The notes under the pieces were generated by a model. That model had not been told where the DNA came from. It did not search any database and saw nothing but the letters and a program-made list of their open reading frames with translations. The translations under genes and the position numbers were made by a program. From an uncultured Algibacter sp. (lineage in GTDB: Bacteria > Bacteroidota > Bacteroidia > Flavobacteriales > Flavobacteriaceae), in NCBI RefSeq assembly GCF_947487575.1, contig NZ_CANKXG010000007.1:124001-188000 (forward strand): 64,000 bases of DNA. The letters are read 5' to 3'. Each line of letters opens with the position of its first letter. Position 1 is the stretch's first letter. Shown piece by piece: positions 15,998 to 23,942 of this stretch.

Positions 15998-17081
15998 AAC
16001 TTAAAACCCTACTAATAAACTTTTGTTTAGCCAAATCATCATCACCACACAGCCACTGAATAACATTGTCTTCCCATATCGCATCATATTCGGTTTCGTT
16101 TATGATATTGCGTTCAATAGCCAAATCAAGTAACTTTCCTGGGTAAGATGATTGTGGTTCGCTCTCCATTTCACCCAAAGGGTAAGGGTCATCAAGCCCC
16201 ATAATAACCTGTTTAGAGCCATGATTTCTAATTAACAATTCTAGTCCACCAGTATCATGAACCAAAGTGTCAAAAAAGATATTTCTATGGCCTACAGCTT
16301 TTCTGGGGTGGTGTTTGCCTTCAAATAAATCTGGTCTGCCATCAAAACCTTGAATACGTCTTCCTAAATTAATTTGTGCTAACTGCCCGCCATGTGCAAA
16401 GCAGGTACGCATGTTTGGAAATTTGTCTTGATACCCATTCAACGTTAAAAAATGATAAGCATCACCGCATTGGGCTAACATCCAAATTAAATGAAAACGC
16501 CATGAGGTGTTTTCTAATTTTATAAACTTCTCCCCATCATAAGGGTGTATTTCAACTGCCAAATTATACTTGTCCGCCAATTCAAAAATAGGCTCATTCT
16601 CCTCGTCAAAAATACAACGCCAAGTTCCTATGGTATCCATATAATGCGTTGGTAGGCATAATAATTGCATGCCATGGTTTTCAACACAACGCTCAATTTC
16701 CCAACAAGCACTTCTTATAAAAGCAGGATGCACAACAAAGCCACATGTAAATTTACTAGGGTTGTCATGCTGTACTTTAGCATTAAAATCGTTTTGAAAA
16801 CGCAGTGCTTTTTTCATTTCTTCAACACGTAAACCATTTCCATAAAGCTGAGATAAATTTAAAACCACCGCATGGTCTAATTTGTTACGCTCCATCCACT
16901 CCAGCTTTTCATCCAAGAAAAAACTAGAATCAGTAACAGGACGTTTCCATCCTTTTTGAAGCATGAATTTCCGGTCTTTATCCACCCAAAAAATACCTTT
17001 TTCTCGCATAAATTCTGGTATTTCTTCTGGGTATGGAAGCAAATGTGAATGACCGTTAATTCTAAGTTTACGTTTTTCCAT
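15996..17081 (-). CDS. 2-amino-3-carboxymuconate-6-semialdehyde decarboxylase (ACMSD-type amidohydrolase)
   Basis: 361-residue member of the amidohydrolase_2 family. N-terminal metal motif H-x-H is INGHSHLLP (His11, His13); further metal/catalytic regions are AVEIHPYDG, FAHGG and VIMGLDDPYP, the last carrying the aspartate. It is the last gene of the kynurenine operon and directly follows 3-hydroxyanthranilate dioxygenase, whose unstable product ACMS it would decarboxylate to 2-aminomuconate semialdehyde, diverting carbon from NAD synthesis to catabolism. The spacer of 86 bases to haaO contains a degenerate TTGCGAGG-type repeat. The dehydrogenase and deaminase acting next are not encoded here. 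Confidence 0.88.
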   Translation of the reverse strand: MEKRKLRINGHSHLLPYPEEIPEFMREKGIFWVDKDRKFMLQKGWKRPVTDSSFFLDEKLEWMERNKLDHAVVLNLSQLYGNGLRVEEMKKALRFQNDFNAKVQHDNPSKFTCGFVVHPAFIRSACWEIERCVENHGMQLLCLPTHYMDTIGTWRCIFDEENEPIFELADKYNLAVEIHPYDGEKFIKLENTSWRFHLIWMLAQCGDAYHFLTLNGYQDKFPNMRTCFAHGGQLAQINLGRRIQGFDGRPDLFEGKHHPRKAVGHRNIFFDTLVHDTGGLELLIRNHGSKQVIMGLDDPYPLGEMESEPQSSYPGKLLDLAIERNIINETEYDAIWEDNVIQWLCGDDDLAKQKFISRVLS

Positions 17082-17160
17082 ATGACGTCTTTGCGAGGCT
17101 TTTACCGTGGCAATCTTTTTATTAAATAAGTGATTTCTTCGTCGTAATCACGAATTCTAT
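17082..17160. repeat. degenerate REP-like repeat (TTTGCGAGG...GTGGCAATCT type)
   Basis: The spacer reads gtctttgcgaggcttttacc, then gtggcaatct, then ...cttcgtcg, the layout of the dispersed palindromic repeat TCATTGCGAGG-(n)-GCAATCT that I recall as common between genes in Bacteroidota. Decayed copy; no coding potential. Confidence 0.5.
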
Positions 17161-17167
17161 TTATGTT

Positions 17168-17701
17168 TTAGTCTATTTTAACTTTCTTCGGTGCTTGCAT
17201 AACTTCTCCACAGTTAGGGCAAGAGCGCTTGTTTTTGTCACCATAGTACTTATCAAAAATCTTAGGCATATCTGTTTCAATATTATCTAGTGTAAAATCT
17301 TCTTCATACAATTTAGTTGTGCAATTTTCGCAAAACCAAAGTAATGCGTCTTGCATACCTTTTTCTCTAGGGTATTCGATTACTAAGCCTACGGTATTTG
17401 CACCGCGTTGTGGAGAATGTGGTACTTTTGGAGGAAGTAAAAATATGTCACCTTCTTTTATATGAATATCTTTCGGAGTCCCTTTATCAATAACCTTCAA
17501 AACAATATCACCCTCAACCTGATAGAAAAATTCAGGTGTCTCATTGTAATGATAATCCTTTCTGCTATTAGGTCCACCAACAACCATCACAATAAAATCA
17601 CCATCTTTCCAAACCACTTTATTACCAACAGGAGGCTTTAAAAGATGTCTATTTTCTTCAATCCAAGCTTTAAAATTTATCGGAGGAAATAATTTACTCA
17701 T
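17168..17701 (-). CDS. 3-hydroxyanthranilate 3,4-dioxygenase
   Basis: 177-residue cupin dioxygenase (gene usually called nbaC or haaO) that opens 3-hydroxyanthranilate to 2-amino-3-carboxymuconate semialdehyde. Iron ligands His51, Glu57 and His95 lie in RKDYHYNETPEFFYQVEGD and PPKVPHSPQRGAN; Arg47 binds the substrate. The C-terminal rubredoxin-like second iron site of bacterial enzymes is present: CENC (124-127) and CPNC (161-164). It lies between the SDR and ACMSD genes in the kynurenine operon. Length is as expected for the bacterial form. Start ATG at 17701 is clear. Confidence 0.95.
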   Translation of the reverse strand: MSKLFPPINFKAWIEENRHLLKPPVGNKVVWKDGDFIVMVVGGPNSRKDYHYNETPEFFYQVEGDIVLKVIDKGTPKDIHIKEGDIFLLPPKVPHSPQRGANTVGLVIEYPREKGMQDALLWFCENCTTKLYEEDFTLDNIETDMPKIFDKYYGDKNKRSCPNCGEVMQAPKKVKID

Positions 17702-17714
17702 TGTTTTATGTTTT

Positions 17715-17801
17715 GGGCGTTACCCCAAAAAGGGGTCAGGCTATCCGCTATATCTTTTTTGCAGAAAAAGCAAAAAAGGATGCCGCTTCTATCCTTAACG
17801 C
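17715..17801 (-). repeat. dispersed structured repeat, copy B
   Basis: Reverse-complement copy of the family at 3757-3845: GCGTTA (17801-17796) and TAACGC (17722-17717) close the stem; the core TAGCGGATAGCCTGACCCC and a CCCC-TTTTT-GGGG hairpin are conserved. The middle hairpin here is CTTTTTTGC/GCAAAAAAG. It fills the spacer between SDR and haaO inside the kynurenine operon. Confidence 0.75.
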
Positions 17802-17859
17802 AAATTCCTTACTAATATACAAACACCTTAAATTCTATTAAAGTTATCGTAGTTAAAAA

Positions 17860-18642
17860 TTATAACGATTTGGTGCGTCCGCCATCAACAGGAATATTAA
17901 TACCATTTATATAACTGGCGGCTTCACTAGCTAAAAATGTAATAGCGTTGGCAGTTTCTTCAGGTTTAGCAAAGCGTTTTGCAGGCGTGTAATTTTTCAT
18001 GATTTCAGTCATTTCTTCAATGGAACGCTCTTCAATATTTGCTTTAATCTTAATAATTTCAGTTAAGCGTTCGGTATCTGTAAAACCAGGTAAAACATTA
18101 TTTACTGTAATGCCAAACTCTGCAACTTCTATAGATAATGTTTTGCTCCAATTACCAACAGCACCTCGAGTTGTATTGCTAACGCCTAATCCAGGAATAG
18201 GTTCTTTTACAGAGGTCGAAATCACATTAATAATTCTGCCAAAACCCTGTTGTTTCATAAAGGGGATAGTAGCTTGAGCTAAAAGGTGGTTGCATTTTAA
18301 ATGCATGGTAAACGCATTTTCAAAAGCTTCTAAACTAGCGGTTAAAATATTTCCACTTCTAGGGCCACTAGTGTTATTTACCACAATATGAAAACCATGT
18401 TCCTTCTCAATAAACTTTATAATCTGTTCTTGCAATTCTCTAGGGTTAGAAAAATCAGCAACAATATAGTTGTGGTTTCTGTGTTCGGGTAACTCTGTGA
18501 GTACTGCTTTTAGTTTTTCTCTGTTTCTAGCAACTAGGGTTACATTAACACCTTCTTGCGCTAGTGCTATAGCTGTGGCTTTTCCAATGCCTTGTGTGCT
18601 GCCGCAAACTAAGGCGTTTTTGTTATTTAAGTTTAGATTCAT
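17860..18642 (-). CDS. SDR family protein with non-canonical active site, kynurenine operon
   Basis: 260-residue short-chain dehydrogenase/reductase fold: cofactor loop GSTQGIGKA at residues 14-22, NNTSG at 89-93 in place of NNAG, and the C-terminal PVDGG. The catalytic YxxxK is absent: the aligned segment reads GVSNTTRGAVGNW, so Tyr becomes Ser155 (or Asn156) and Lys becomes Arg159, while the serine region ISTSV (141-145) remains. This is the pattern of the atypical BKR-like SDR subgroup (CDD cd05344, known from memory). Lying between kmo and haaO it probably serves kynurenine catabolism, but the reaction is not known and it may not be an ordinary reductase. Confidence 0.85.
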   Translation of the reverse strand: MNLNLNNKNALVCGSTQGIGKATAIALAQEGVNVTLVARNREKLKAVLTELPEHRNHNYIVADFSNPRELQEQIIKFIEKEHGFHIVVNNTSGPRSGNILTASLEAFENAFTMHLKCNHLLAQATIPFMKQQGFGRIINVISTSVKEPIPGLGVSNTTRGAVGNWSKTLSIEVAEFGITVNNVLPGFTDTERLTEIIKIKANIEERSIEEMTEIMKNYTPAKRFAKPEETANAITFLASEAASYINGINIPVDGGRTKSL

Positions 18643-18666
18643 TTTAGTAAAGGTGAGCTTAAAGGG

Positions 18667-20067
18667 TTATTGTAATCCAGCAATTCTATCATCTTCTAAA
18701 ATAGCTTCGGTTTCTTTTTTTACTTTTTCTAATGTAAGTTTTAAGTCGTCATCTAAGTTTAAAACACCATCAGTCAATAGATTTAAAATGGCTTTATCTT
18801 GAGCGCGTCCTCTTAACATCGCTTCTCTATAACCTATATCTTCATTAAAAGTTACTAATGAATATTTAGATGAATATGCATTAGGAAATTCCTTTTCTAA
18901 AGCCATTTCTAATTTACGCTTTTCTTGGAAAACAACCTGATTTACATGACCTTTCATTTCATAAAAGTTGTCAATAGCTAAATCTGCAATGGCATCAGTA
19001 TCCTTTTTACGGGTGTTTTCATAAGCTTTAAAAGTAGCTTCCCAATCATCTAAATTTTTATCTAAAATGCTATCAAACTCAACAACATCTTCAAAAGAAG
19101 CATTCATCCCTTGTCCGTAAAATGGCACAATAGCATGTGCCGCATCTCCCATTAAAAGGGTATTGCCTTTGTAATGCCAAGGCGAACATTTTATAGTACC
19201 TAAAGGCGCAGTTGGGTTTTCAAAAAAGTCATCTAACAAATTTGGCATTACAGCTAAAGCATCTGGGAATTCGTTTTGGAAAAATTCTAGTACAATTTTT
19301 TCATTTGTTAAATTATTAAAATTGTATTCGCCTTCATCGTAACTTAAAAATAGTGTTACCGTAAAGCTTCCATCTAAATTTGGTAAAGCAATAAGCATAT
19401 AATTTCCACGAGGCCAAATATGAAGCGCATTTTTATGGATTTTATAATCGCCGTTTTCTTTAGGAAGAATACTCAATTCTTTATAACCGTGTGTTAAATA
19501 GGCTTGTGAAAAACTGAATAAAAATTTCTTTCCTAAATAATAACTTTTTCGCATTGCAGAACCTGCACCATCTGTTGCGATAATAATATCAGCATCTTCA
19601 ATAAACTCATCTTTACTATTATAATCTTTAAAAAGTGCAGTGGTTTTTTCAAAATCAACAGATTTGCATTTTTTATTAAAATGAATATTAACGTTTTTAT
19701 GTTTTTCAGCTTCGTCTAAAAGTAAAGCGTTAAGTTCCCCACGGGAAATAGAATTTATATATTCATAGTCACGTCCACTATAATTTGATTGAAACGTGTT
19801 TCCTTGCTTATCATGAATCATACGTCCGTTCATAGGAATACAAAGCGCTTTCACTTTGTCTTCTAAACCCACGAGTTTCATGGCTTTATTGCCTCGGTCA
19901 GAAAATGCTAAGTTTATAGACCGACCAGCAGAAATATCAACTTGTCGTAAATCTGGACGCATTTCATAAACAGAAACTTTGTGGCCTCTTTGTCCTAGTC
20001 TTAGGGCTAGTAGAGAGCCGCAGAGTCCTGCACCTATAATTAGTATGTTTTGTTGTTTTTCTTTCAT
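18667..20067 (-). CDS. kmo: kynurenine 3-monooxygenase
   Basis: 466-residue class A flavin monooxygenase converting L-kynurenine to 3-hydroxykynurenine with NADPH and O2. FAD Rossmann motif GAGLCG (12-17), ISAGRSINLAFSDRG (substrate/FAD contact typical of KMO), and the second FAD motif LLMGDAAHAIVPFYGQGMNASFEDV are all present. Length and C-terminal helix (residues ~380-450) match the family; the tail lacks an obvious long mitochondrial-type anchor. It is 24 bases upstream of the SDR gene in the same operon. The first bases of the upstream spacer carry a short palindromic repeat (20071-20097). Confidence 0.95.
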   Translation of the reverse strand: MKEKQQNILIIGAGLCGSLLALRLGQRGHKVSVYEMRPDLRQVDISAGRSINLAFSDRGNKAMKLVGLEDKVKALCIPMNGRMIHDKQGNTFQSNYSGRDYEYINSISRGELNALLLDEAEKHKNVNIHFNKKCKSVDFEKTTALFKDYNSKDEFIEDADIIIATDGAGSAMRKSYYLGKKFLFSFSQAYLTHGYKELSILPKENGDYKIHKNALHIWPRGNYMLIALPNLDGSFTVTLFLSYDEGEYNFNNLTNEKIVLEFFQNEFPDALAVMPNLLDDFFENPTAPLGTIKCSPWHYKGNTLLMGDAAHAIVPFYGQGMNASFEDVVEFDSILDKNLDDWEATFKAYENTRKKDTDAIADLAIDNFYEMKGHVNQVVFQEKRKLEMALEKEFPNAYSSKYSLVTFNEDIGYREAMLRGRAQDKAILNLLTDGVLNLDDDLKLTLEKVKKETEAILEDDRIAGLQ

Positions 20068-20070
20068 ATT

Positions 20071-20097
20071 GTCATTCCTGCAAAGGCAGGAATCTTA
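20071..20097. repeat. short palindromic repeat (ATTCCTGC-AAAG-GCAGGAAT)
   Basis: GTCATTCCTGCAAAGGCAGG and the following AATCT form a perfect 8-bp hairpin; the motif CATTCCTGC...GCAGGAATCT is one I recall as a dispersed repeat of many bacterial genomes. It begins only 3 bases upstream of the kmo ATG. Confidence 0.55.
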
Positions 20098-20139
20098 TGA
20101 TTTTAGTTATTAACCTATTTTTTATTTGTTCATTTTGTC

Positions 20140-20330
20140 TTGATACAAAACGAACCAAAAAATCAAATTGAAATGAGGAATTTTTCTTCCCGATAAAAAT
20201 CGGAAGAAAACCAAAAATAAAGTCTAAATTTTTTCCAAGGCTTCAAAATTTTTAACGATTTGATTTTTATATTCTGCATTTCAATGTTCAATTTTTTAAA
20301 TTGATTTGGGACTAGACTTCTTATTAAAGC
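20140..20330. repeat. intergenic repeat-like segment, degenerate
   Basis: The segment starts with the inverted repeat TTTTGTcttgatACAAAA followed by cgaaccaaaaaatcaa, which resembles a flavobacterial dispersed repeat I have seen before, and has a second hairpin CCGATaaaaATCGG. No ORF. The boundaries are uncertain. Confidence 0.35.
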
Positions 20331-20357
20331 CAATGTAACCCATATTTATATACTTTT

Positions 20358-21692
20358 TCATTTTTTACGTTTTGAATCCGTCTCGATTCCCTCTCTTTGG
20401 GAGAGGGCTAGGGAGAGGCTTTTTACCACTTTGTAAACATCTTCAAAAGAATTATAAAGTGGTACAGGAGCACATCGAATTACATCAGGCTCTCTCCAAT
20501 CACTGATAATGTTGGCTTCGGTTAATTTATTATGTAATGCTTTATCTGCGTTTTTAACTTGAATGGATAATTGGCACCCACGTTCATCAGGGTTATTTGG
20601 TGTGATAATTTTAATAGTGTTTTCTCCTAATGTTTTAAGTAAAAACTCAAAATAACCTGTTAGTTTTTTTGATTTTGTAATGAGTTTATCAAATCCCACT
20701 TTATTAAACATATCTAAAGACGCCTTTATAGCTGCCATTGATAAAATAGGCGGGTTACTTAATTGCCAACCTTCAGCTCCTGGAAGTTGGTCAAATTCAT
20801 CACGCATATTAAAGCGTGTTTGCTTATTATGACTCCACCAACCTGTAAAACGGTTTAAATCTTTTCTGTATGCATGTCTTTCGTGAACAAAACAACCTGC
20901 TAAACTTCCTGGACCGGAATTTAAATATTTATACGTACACCAAACAGCAAAATCTGCTCCTGAATCGTGCAAATTTAATGCTACGTTTCCGGCGCCATGA
21001 GCACAGTCAAAACCAACATTACATCCGTATTTATGCCCAAGTTTTGTAATGCGTTTTAAATCGAAAAACTGACCTGTATAATAATTAACACCACCAATCA
21101 TGATAAGTGCAATCTCATCGCCTTGTGCTTCAAGAATAGTCTCTAAATCTTCGTAATTCAATAATTCTTCGCCTTTTCTGGGTTTCCAAAGTATCAATCC
21201 TTCTTTATCATCTAAACCATGATGACGTAATTGCGATTCAACCGCATATTTATCCGAAGGAAATGCATCACTTTCAATGAGTATTTTATAACGTGTTTTT
21301 GTGGGTTTGTAAAACGACACCATCATAAAGTGCAAGTTGGCTGTTAGCGTGTTCATGACAATCACTTCAATAGGTTTTGCACCTACTATTTTTGCCATAC
21401 TATCAGTTAAAAACTCATGATATGGTAGCCATGGGTTTTTAGCTTCTAAATGACCTTCAACTCCTAAATTTGCCCAATCTTCAAGCTCTTGGTTTACATA
21501 AGCCTGAGTTTGTTTAGGTTGTAATCCTAACGAGTTTCCAGTCATGTAAATCCAAGGATTTCCTTGTTTGTCTTTTGGAATGTGAAATTGACTTCGGTAT
21601 GCTTTTAGTTCGTCATTTTGGTCTTGTTCTAATGCGTAATCAAGACCTAATTTATAGTCGGACAATGGCTCTTGTTTTTCGGTTTCTAACAA
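20358..21692 (-). CDS. kynU: kynureninase, with a C-terminal tail encoded by a repeat
   Basis: PLP enzyme cleaving (3-hydroxy)kynurenine to (3-hydroxy)anthranilate and alanine. PLP lysine is Lys255 in WCTYKYLNSGPGS; GFDCAHGAGN and SDAFPSDKYA are other family blocks. First gene of the operon. The start is uncertain: the frame opens with TTG at 21692, but a -7-like TATTTTTG (21697-21690) covers that codon; a second TTG at 21665 (giving MSDYKLGLDYALEQD) may be the real start. The last ~20 residues (SLSLALSQREGIETDSKRKK) are not kynureninase-like: they are read through the repeat at 20381-20425. Confidence 0.93.
   Translation of the reverse strand: MLETEKQEPLSDYKLGLDYALEQDQNDELKAYRSQFHIPKDKQGNPWIYMTGNSLGLQPKQTQAYVNQELEDWANLGVEGHLEAKNPWLPYHEFLTDSMAKIVGAKPIEVIVMNTLTANLHFMMVSFYKPTKTRYKILIESDAFPSDKYAVESQLRHHGLDDKEGLILWKPRKGEELLNYEDLETILEAQGDEIALIMIGGVNYYTGQFFDLKRITKLGHKYGCNVGFDCAHGAGNVALNLHDSGADFAVWCTYKYLNSGPGSLAGCFVHERHAYRKDLNRFTGWWSHNKQTRFNMRDEFDQLPGAEGWQLSNPPILSMAAIKASLDMFNKVGFDKLITKSKKLTGYFEFLLKTLGENTIKIITPNNPDERGCQLSIQVKNADKALHNKLTEANIISDWREPDVIRCAPVPLYNSFEDVYKVVKSLSLALSQREGIETDSKRKK
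20381..20425. repeat. palindromic repeat CCCTCTC-GAGAGGG inside the 3' end of kynU
   Basis: ccctctctttgggagaggg followed by ctagggagaggc is a copy of a dispersed REP-like sequence (CCCTCTC...GAGAGGGCTAGGG). It is in frame with kynU and supplies its C-terminal residues. Confidence 0.6.
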
Positions 21693-21782
21693 AAATAAGG
21701 AATATAAAGTTAGTAATGAACCCTAAAAAGCGATGATTAAAATGCATTGAAATTTTCGTATATTTAGTAAAAACTTAAAGCT

Positions 21783-22202
21783 ATGGCTAAGATAAAAGAG
21801 TATTCAAACGGAGAAACTACGGTAGTTTGGGAAGCAGAAAAATGTATTCATTCTGCAATTTGCGCTAAAGGATTACCTAAAGTATTTCGTCCTAGATTGC
21901 GCCCATGGATTAAAATGGATGAGGCAAAAACGGAAGCTATCATAAATCAAGTAAAGCAATGTCCTTCTGGTGCATTACGCTTTTATATGAATGATGAGGA
22001 AGATAAAACCACAGAAACTTTAGAAACCAAGGTTGAAGTTTTAGAAAATGGCCCGCTTTTAGTTTATGGTACTTTGAATGTTGTTGCAAAAGATGGTTCT
22101 TCTGAAACTAAGAACAAAACAACCGCTTTTTGCAGGTGTGGCGAATCAAAGAATAAACCTTATTGTGATGGTGCTCATGTAAAAGCAGAATTTAAAGGTT
22201 AA
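21783..22202 (+). CDS. YjdI-type ferredoxin fused to a CDGSH iron-sulfur domain
   Basis: 139 residues. The N-terminal half (1-70) is a divergent 4Fe-4S mono-cluster domain like E. coli YjdI (Fer4_19): Cys21, Cys27 and CPSGA with Cys60, preceded by VVWEAEKCIHSAICAKGLPKVF. The C-terminal half holds a CDGSH-type 2Fe-2S motif, CRCGESKNKPYCDGAH, with ligands Cys117, Cys119, Cys128 and His132. Both are small electron-transfer or redox-sensing domains; partner unknown. Divergent from the kynurenine operon by ~90 bases. A weak hairpin follows at 22291-22321. Confidence 0.9.
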   Translation: MAKIKEYSNGETTVVWEAEKCIHSAICAKGLPKVFRPRLRPWIKMDEAKTEAIINQVKQCPSGALRFYMNDEEDKTTETLETKVEVLENGPLLVYGTLNVVAKDGSSETKNKTTAFCRCGESKNKPYCDGAHVKAEFKG

Positions 22203-22290
22203 TTTCCCGATTTTCATCAGGATTAGTTCAGCTAATAATTTTTAGTGCTTAGTTAAAGTTAATTCTAAAATAATGCTTCACTAAAATGGA

Positions 22291-22321
22291 AAAGCGCTTA
22301 AACCAATGGTTCAAGCGCTTT
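22291..22321 (+). terminator. hairpin, possible weak terminator
   Basis: AAAGCGCTTaAACC / GGTTcAAGCGCTTT with an AAT loop, about 90 bases after the CDGSH gene. It lacks a T tract, so termination is uncertain. Confidence 0.4.
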
Positions 22322-22423
22322 AATATATAGGCGCATAATGCGGAAAAAACAATCTATATTTTATATACGAATTTAGTCGGAGCTTAGACGTTTTCATTAC
22401 ACATAAAGTAAAAAAAAATCAAT

Positions 22424-23065
22424 TTATTTTACAGATACATCTGTTATCGTTAAATTCCAATTCCCTTCAGACTTTTTGTGGTCTTGTGCAATTTTGATAC
22501 CATTAAAATTTTTATAGTTTTCAAAAGTGTTTTTTAGTCCCGCTTTAGGCTTGTTCCCTTTTCTAAAAGCCCATTCTTTAATAATGTAATTCTCGTCAAA
22601 ATAAATATCATAAGCATCTCCGGGTGTATAACCACCTTCACTTGAGTAGGTAAGTATGATTTTATTAAGCGTCATTTTGCTAATTGGTGCTTTTTCTTTT
22701 TGAGGCTCAGAAATTGTTGCACTATAATCCCAAATTAATTGAAACGGAATAAATGCCCAGAATTTATCGTTAATAAAAGCTCTATCTGCTTTCAAGGATA
22801 AGCTGTCAATAGATGTTCTATTATAATTAATGGTGTCTTTTTCGGTAATTAAAGTCACATCTTGAGTTTTTGGCTTCCATATCCAACTTCTTTTATCAAA
22901 AAAAGTAAAGGACACTTCAGATACGTTTCTCCAGTTTTCAAAACCGTGAGCATTAGCTATTTTTTCGGCTATTGAAATCTCTTTTTTGGGTTGAATTGTT
23001 TCCGCTTTCTCTTTACAAGAATAGCAAATACTCAGTATACTGATAATGACTAGTAATTTTTTCAT
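22424..23065 (-). CDS. putative lipoprotein, DUF6503-like
   Basis: 213 residues with a lipoprotein signal (SICYSC, lipidated Cys17). The mature part starts IAEKIANAHGFENWRNVSEVSFTF and continues as a mostly beta protein (TYSSEGGYTPGDAYDIYFDENYIIKEWAFRKGN), the layout of the DUF6503 family of Bacteroidota, possibly a LolA-like lipid-binding barrel. Function not known. A -7 box (23081-23088) precedes it and it is transcribed alone, divergent from the methyltransferase gene. Confidence 0.78.
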   Translation of the reverse strand: MKKLLVIISILSICYSCKEKAETIQPKKEISIAEKIANAHGFENWRNVSEVSFTFFDKRSWIWKPKTQDVTLITEKDTINYNRTSIDSLSLKADRAFINDKFWAFIPFQLIWDYSATISEPQKEKAPISKMTLNKIILTYSSEGGYTPGDAYDIYFDENYIIKEWAFRKGNKPKAGLKNTFENYKNFNGIKIAQDHKKSEGNWNLTITDVSVK

Positions 23066-23080
23066 AATTTAGATTTTTCA

Positions 23081-23088
23081 CAAAGATA
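23081..23088 (-). promoter_or_regulatory. -7 box for the lipoprotein gene
   Basis: Minus-strand TATCTTTG, an exact TAnnTTTG, 15 bases before the ATG at 23065. No -33 TTG visible; it overlaps the region just upstream of the divergent methyltransferase start. Confidence 0.4.
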
Positions 23089-23098
23089 TTATTTGAAA

Positions 23099-23899
23099 AT
23101 GACTAATAACGCTGATTATTTTGAAACTAATAAAGCTACCTGGAACAATAAGGTAAAAGTACATGCTAAAAGCGATATGTATAATTTGGAAGCTTTTAAA
23201 AACGGAAAATCGTCTTTAATGCCTTATGAGTTAAAAGCTTTAGGCGATGTTTCAGGGAAATCGTTATTGCATTTGCAATGTCATTTTGGTCAAGATACAT
23301 TGAGTTGGAGTAGGATGGGAGCAAAGTGTACAGGTGTTGATTTAAGTGATGAAGGTATAAAACTCGCTAAAAAATTAAATGATGAATTAAAGCTTAACGC
23401 TGAGTTTATGTGTTGCAATGTTTTGGATACTTCTGAGTATGTGAAAGATAAATTTGATATTGTTTTTACAAGCTATGGTGTGATTTGTTGGTTGCCAGAT
23501 TTGAAACCTTGGGGTAAAATGATTGCAGAACGTTTAAAAAAAGGCGGTACGTTTTTTATGGCTGAATTCCATCCGATTGTTTGGATGTTTGATTATTTAG
23601 ATGACAAACCCGTTATGAAATATGGTTACATGCAAAACGAGGTTGTTTTTGAAGAATATGAAGGCACTTATGCTAATCAAAATTCAAAAATGGTTAGTAA
23701 GGAGTATAGTTGGAATCATGGATTAAGTGAAGTAATAAATGCTTTAACTGAAGCAGGATTGCAGATAGAATATTTAAAAGAGTTTGATGAAAGCCCTTAT
23801 GATGTATTGCCTAATTTGGTTAAAACAGATTCTGGAATGTTTGTTTCTGAAAAAAAAATGTATCCTTTGATTTTTACTTTGAAGGCTGTTAAGGTTTAG
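23099..23899 (+). CDS. class I SAM-dependent methyltransferase
   Basis: 266 residues from the ATG at 23099 (a TTG 6 bases upstream is less likely). Motif I is KSLLHLQCHFGQDTLSWSRMGAKCTGVDLSDEGIKLAKK (about residues 46-85): the acidic end of strand 2 is VDLSD. Motif post-II FDIVFTSYGVICWLPDL and motif III LKKGGTFFMAEFHP follow. The N-terminal YFETNKATWNNKVKVHAKSDMY block is typical of a widespread bacterial family of unknown small-molecule methyltransferases. A short hairpin with T6 (23911-23932) follows. Confidence 0.88.
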   Translation: MTNNADYFETNKATWNNKVKVHAKSDMYNLEAFKNGKSSLMPYELKALGDVSGKSLLHLQCHFGQDTLSWSRMGAKCTGVDLSDEGIKLAKKLNDELKLNAEFMCCNVLDTSEYVKDKFDIVFTSYGVICWLPDLKPWGKMIAERLKKGGTFFMAEFHPIVWMFDYLDDKPVMKYGYMQNEVVFEEYEGTYANQNSKMVSKEYSWNHGLSEVINALTEAGLQIEYLKEFDESPYDVLPNLVKTDSGMFVSEKKMYPLIFTLKAVKV

Positions 23900-23910
23900 G
23901 ATTAATTTTT

Positions 23911-23932
23911 GAGTAAGTATTTACTCTTTTTT
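23911..23932 (+). terminator. short rho-independent terminator
   Basis: GAGTAA-GTAT-TTACTC followed by T6, directly after the methyltransferase gene; only a 6-bp stem. Confidence 0.5.
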
Positions 23933-23942
23933 ATGTATAATT

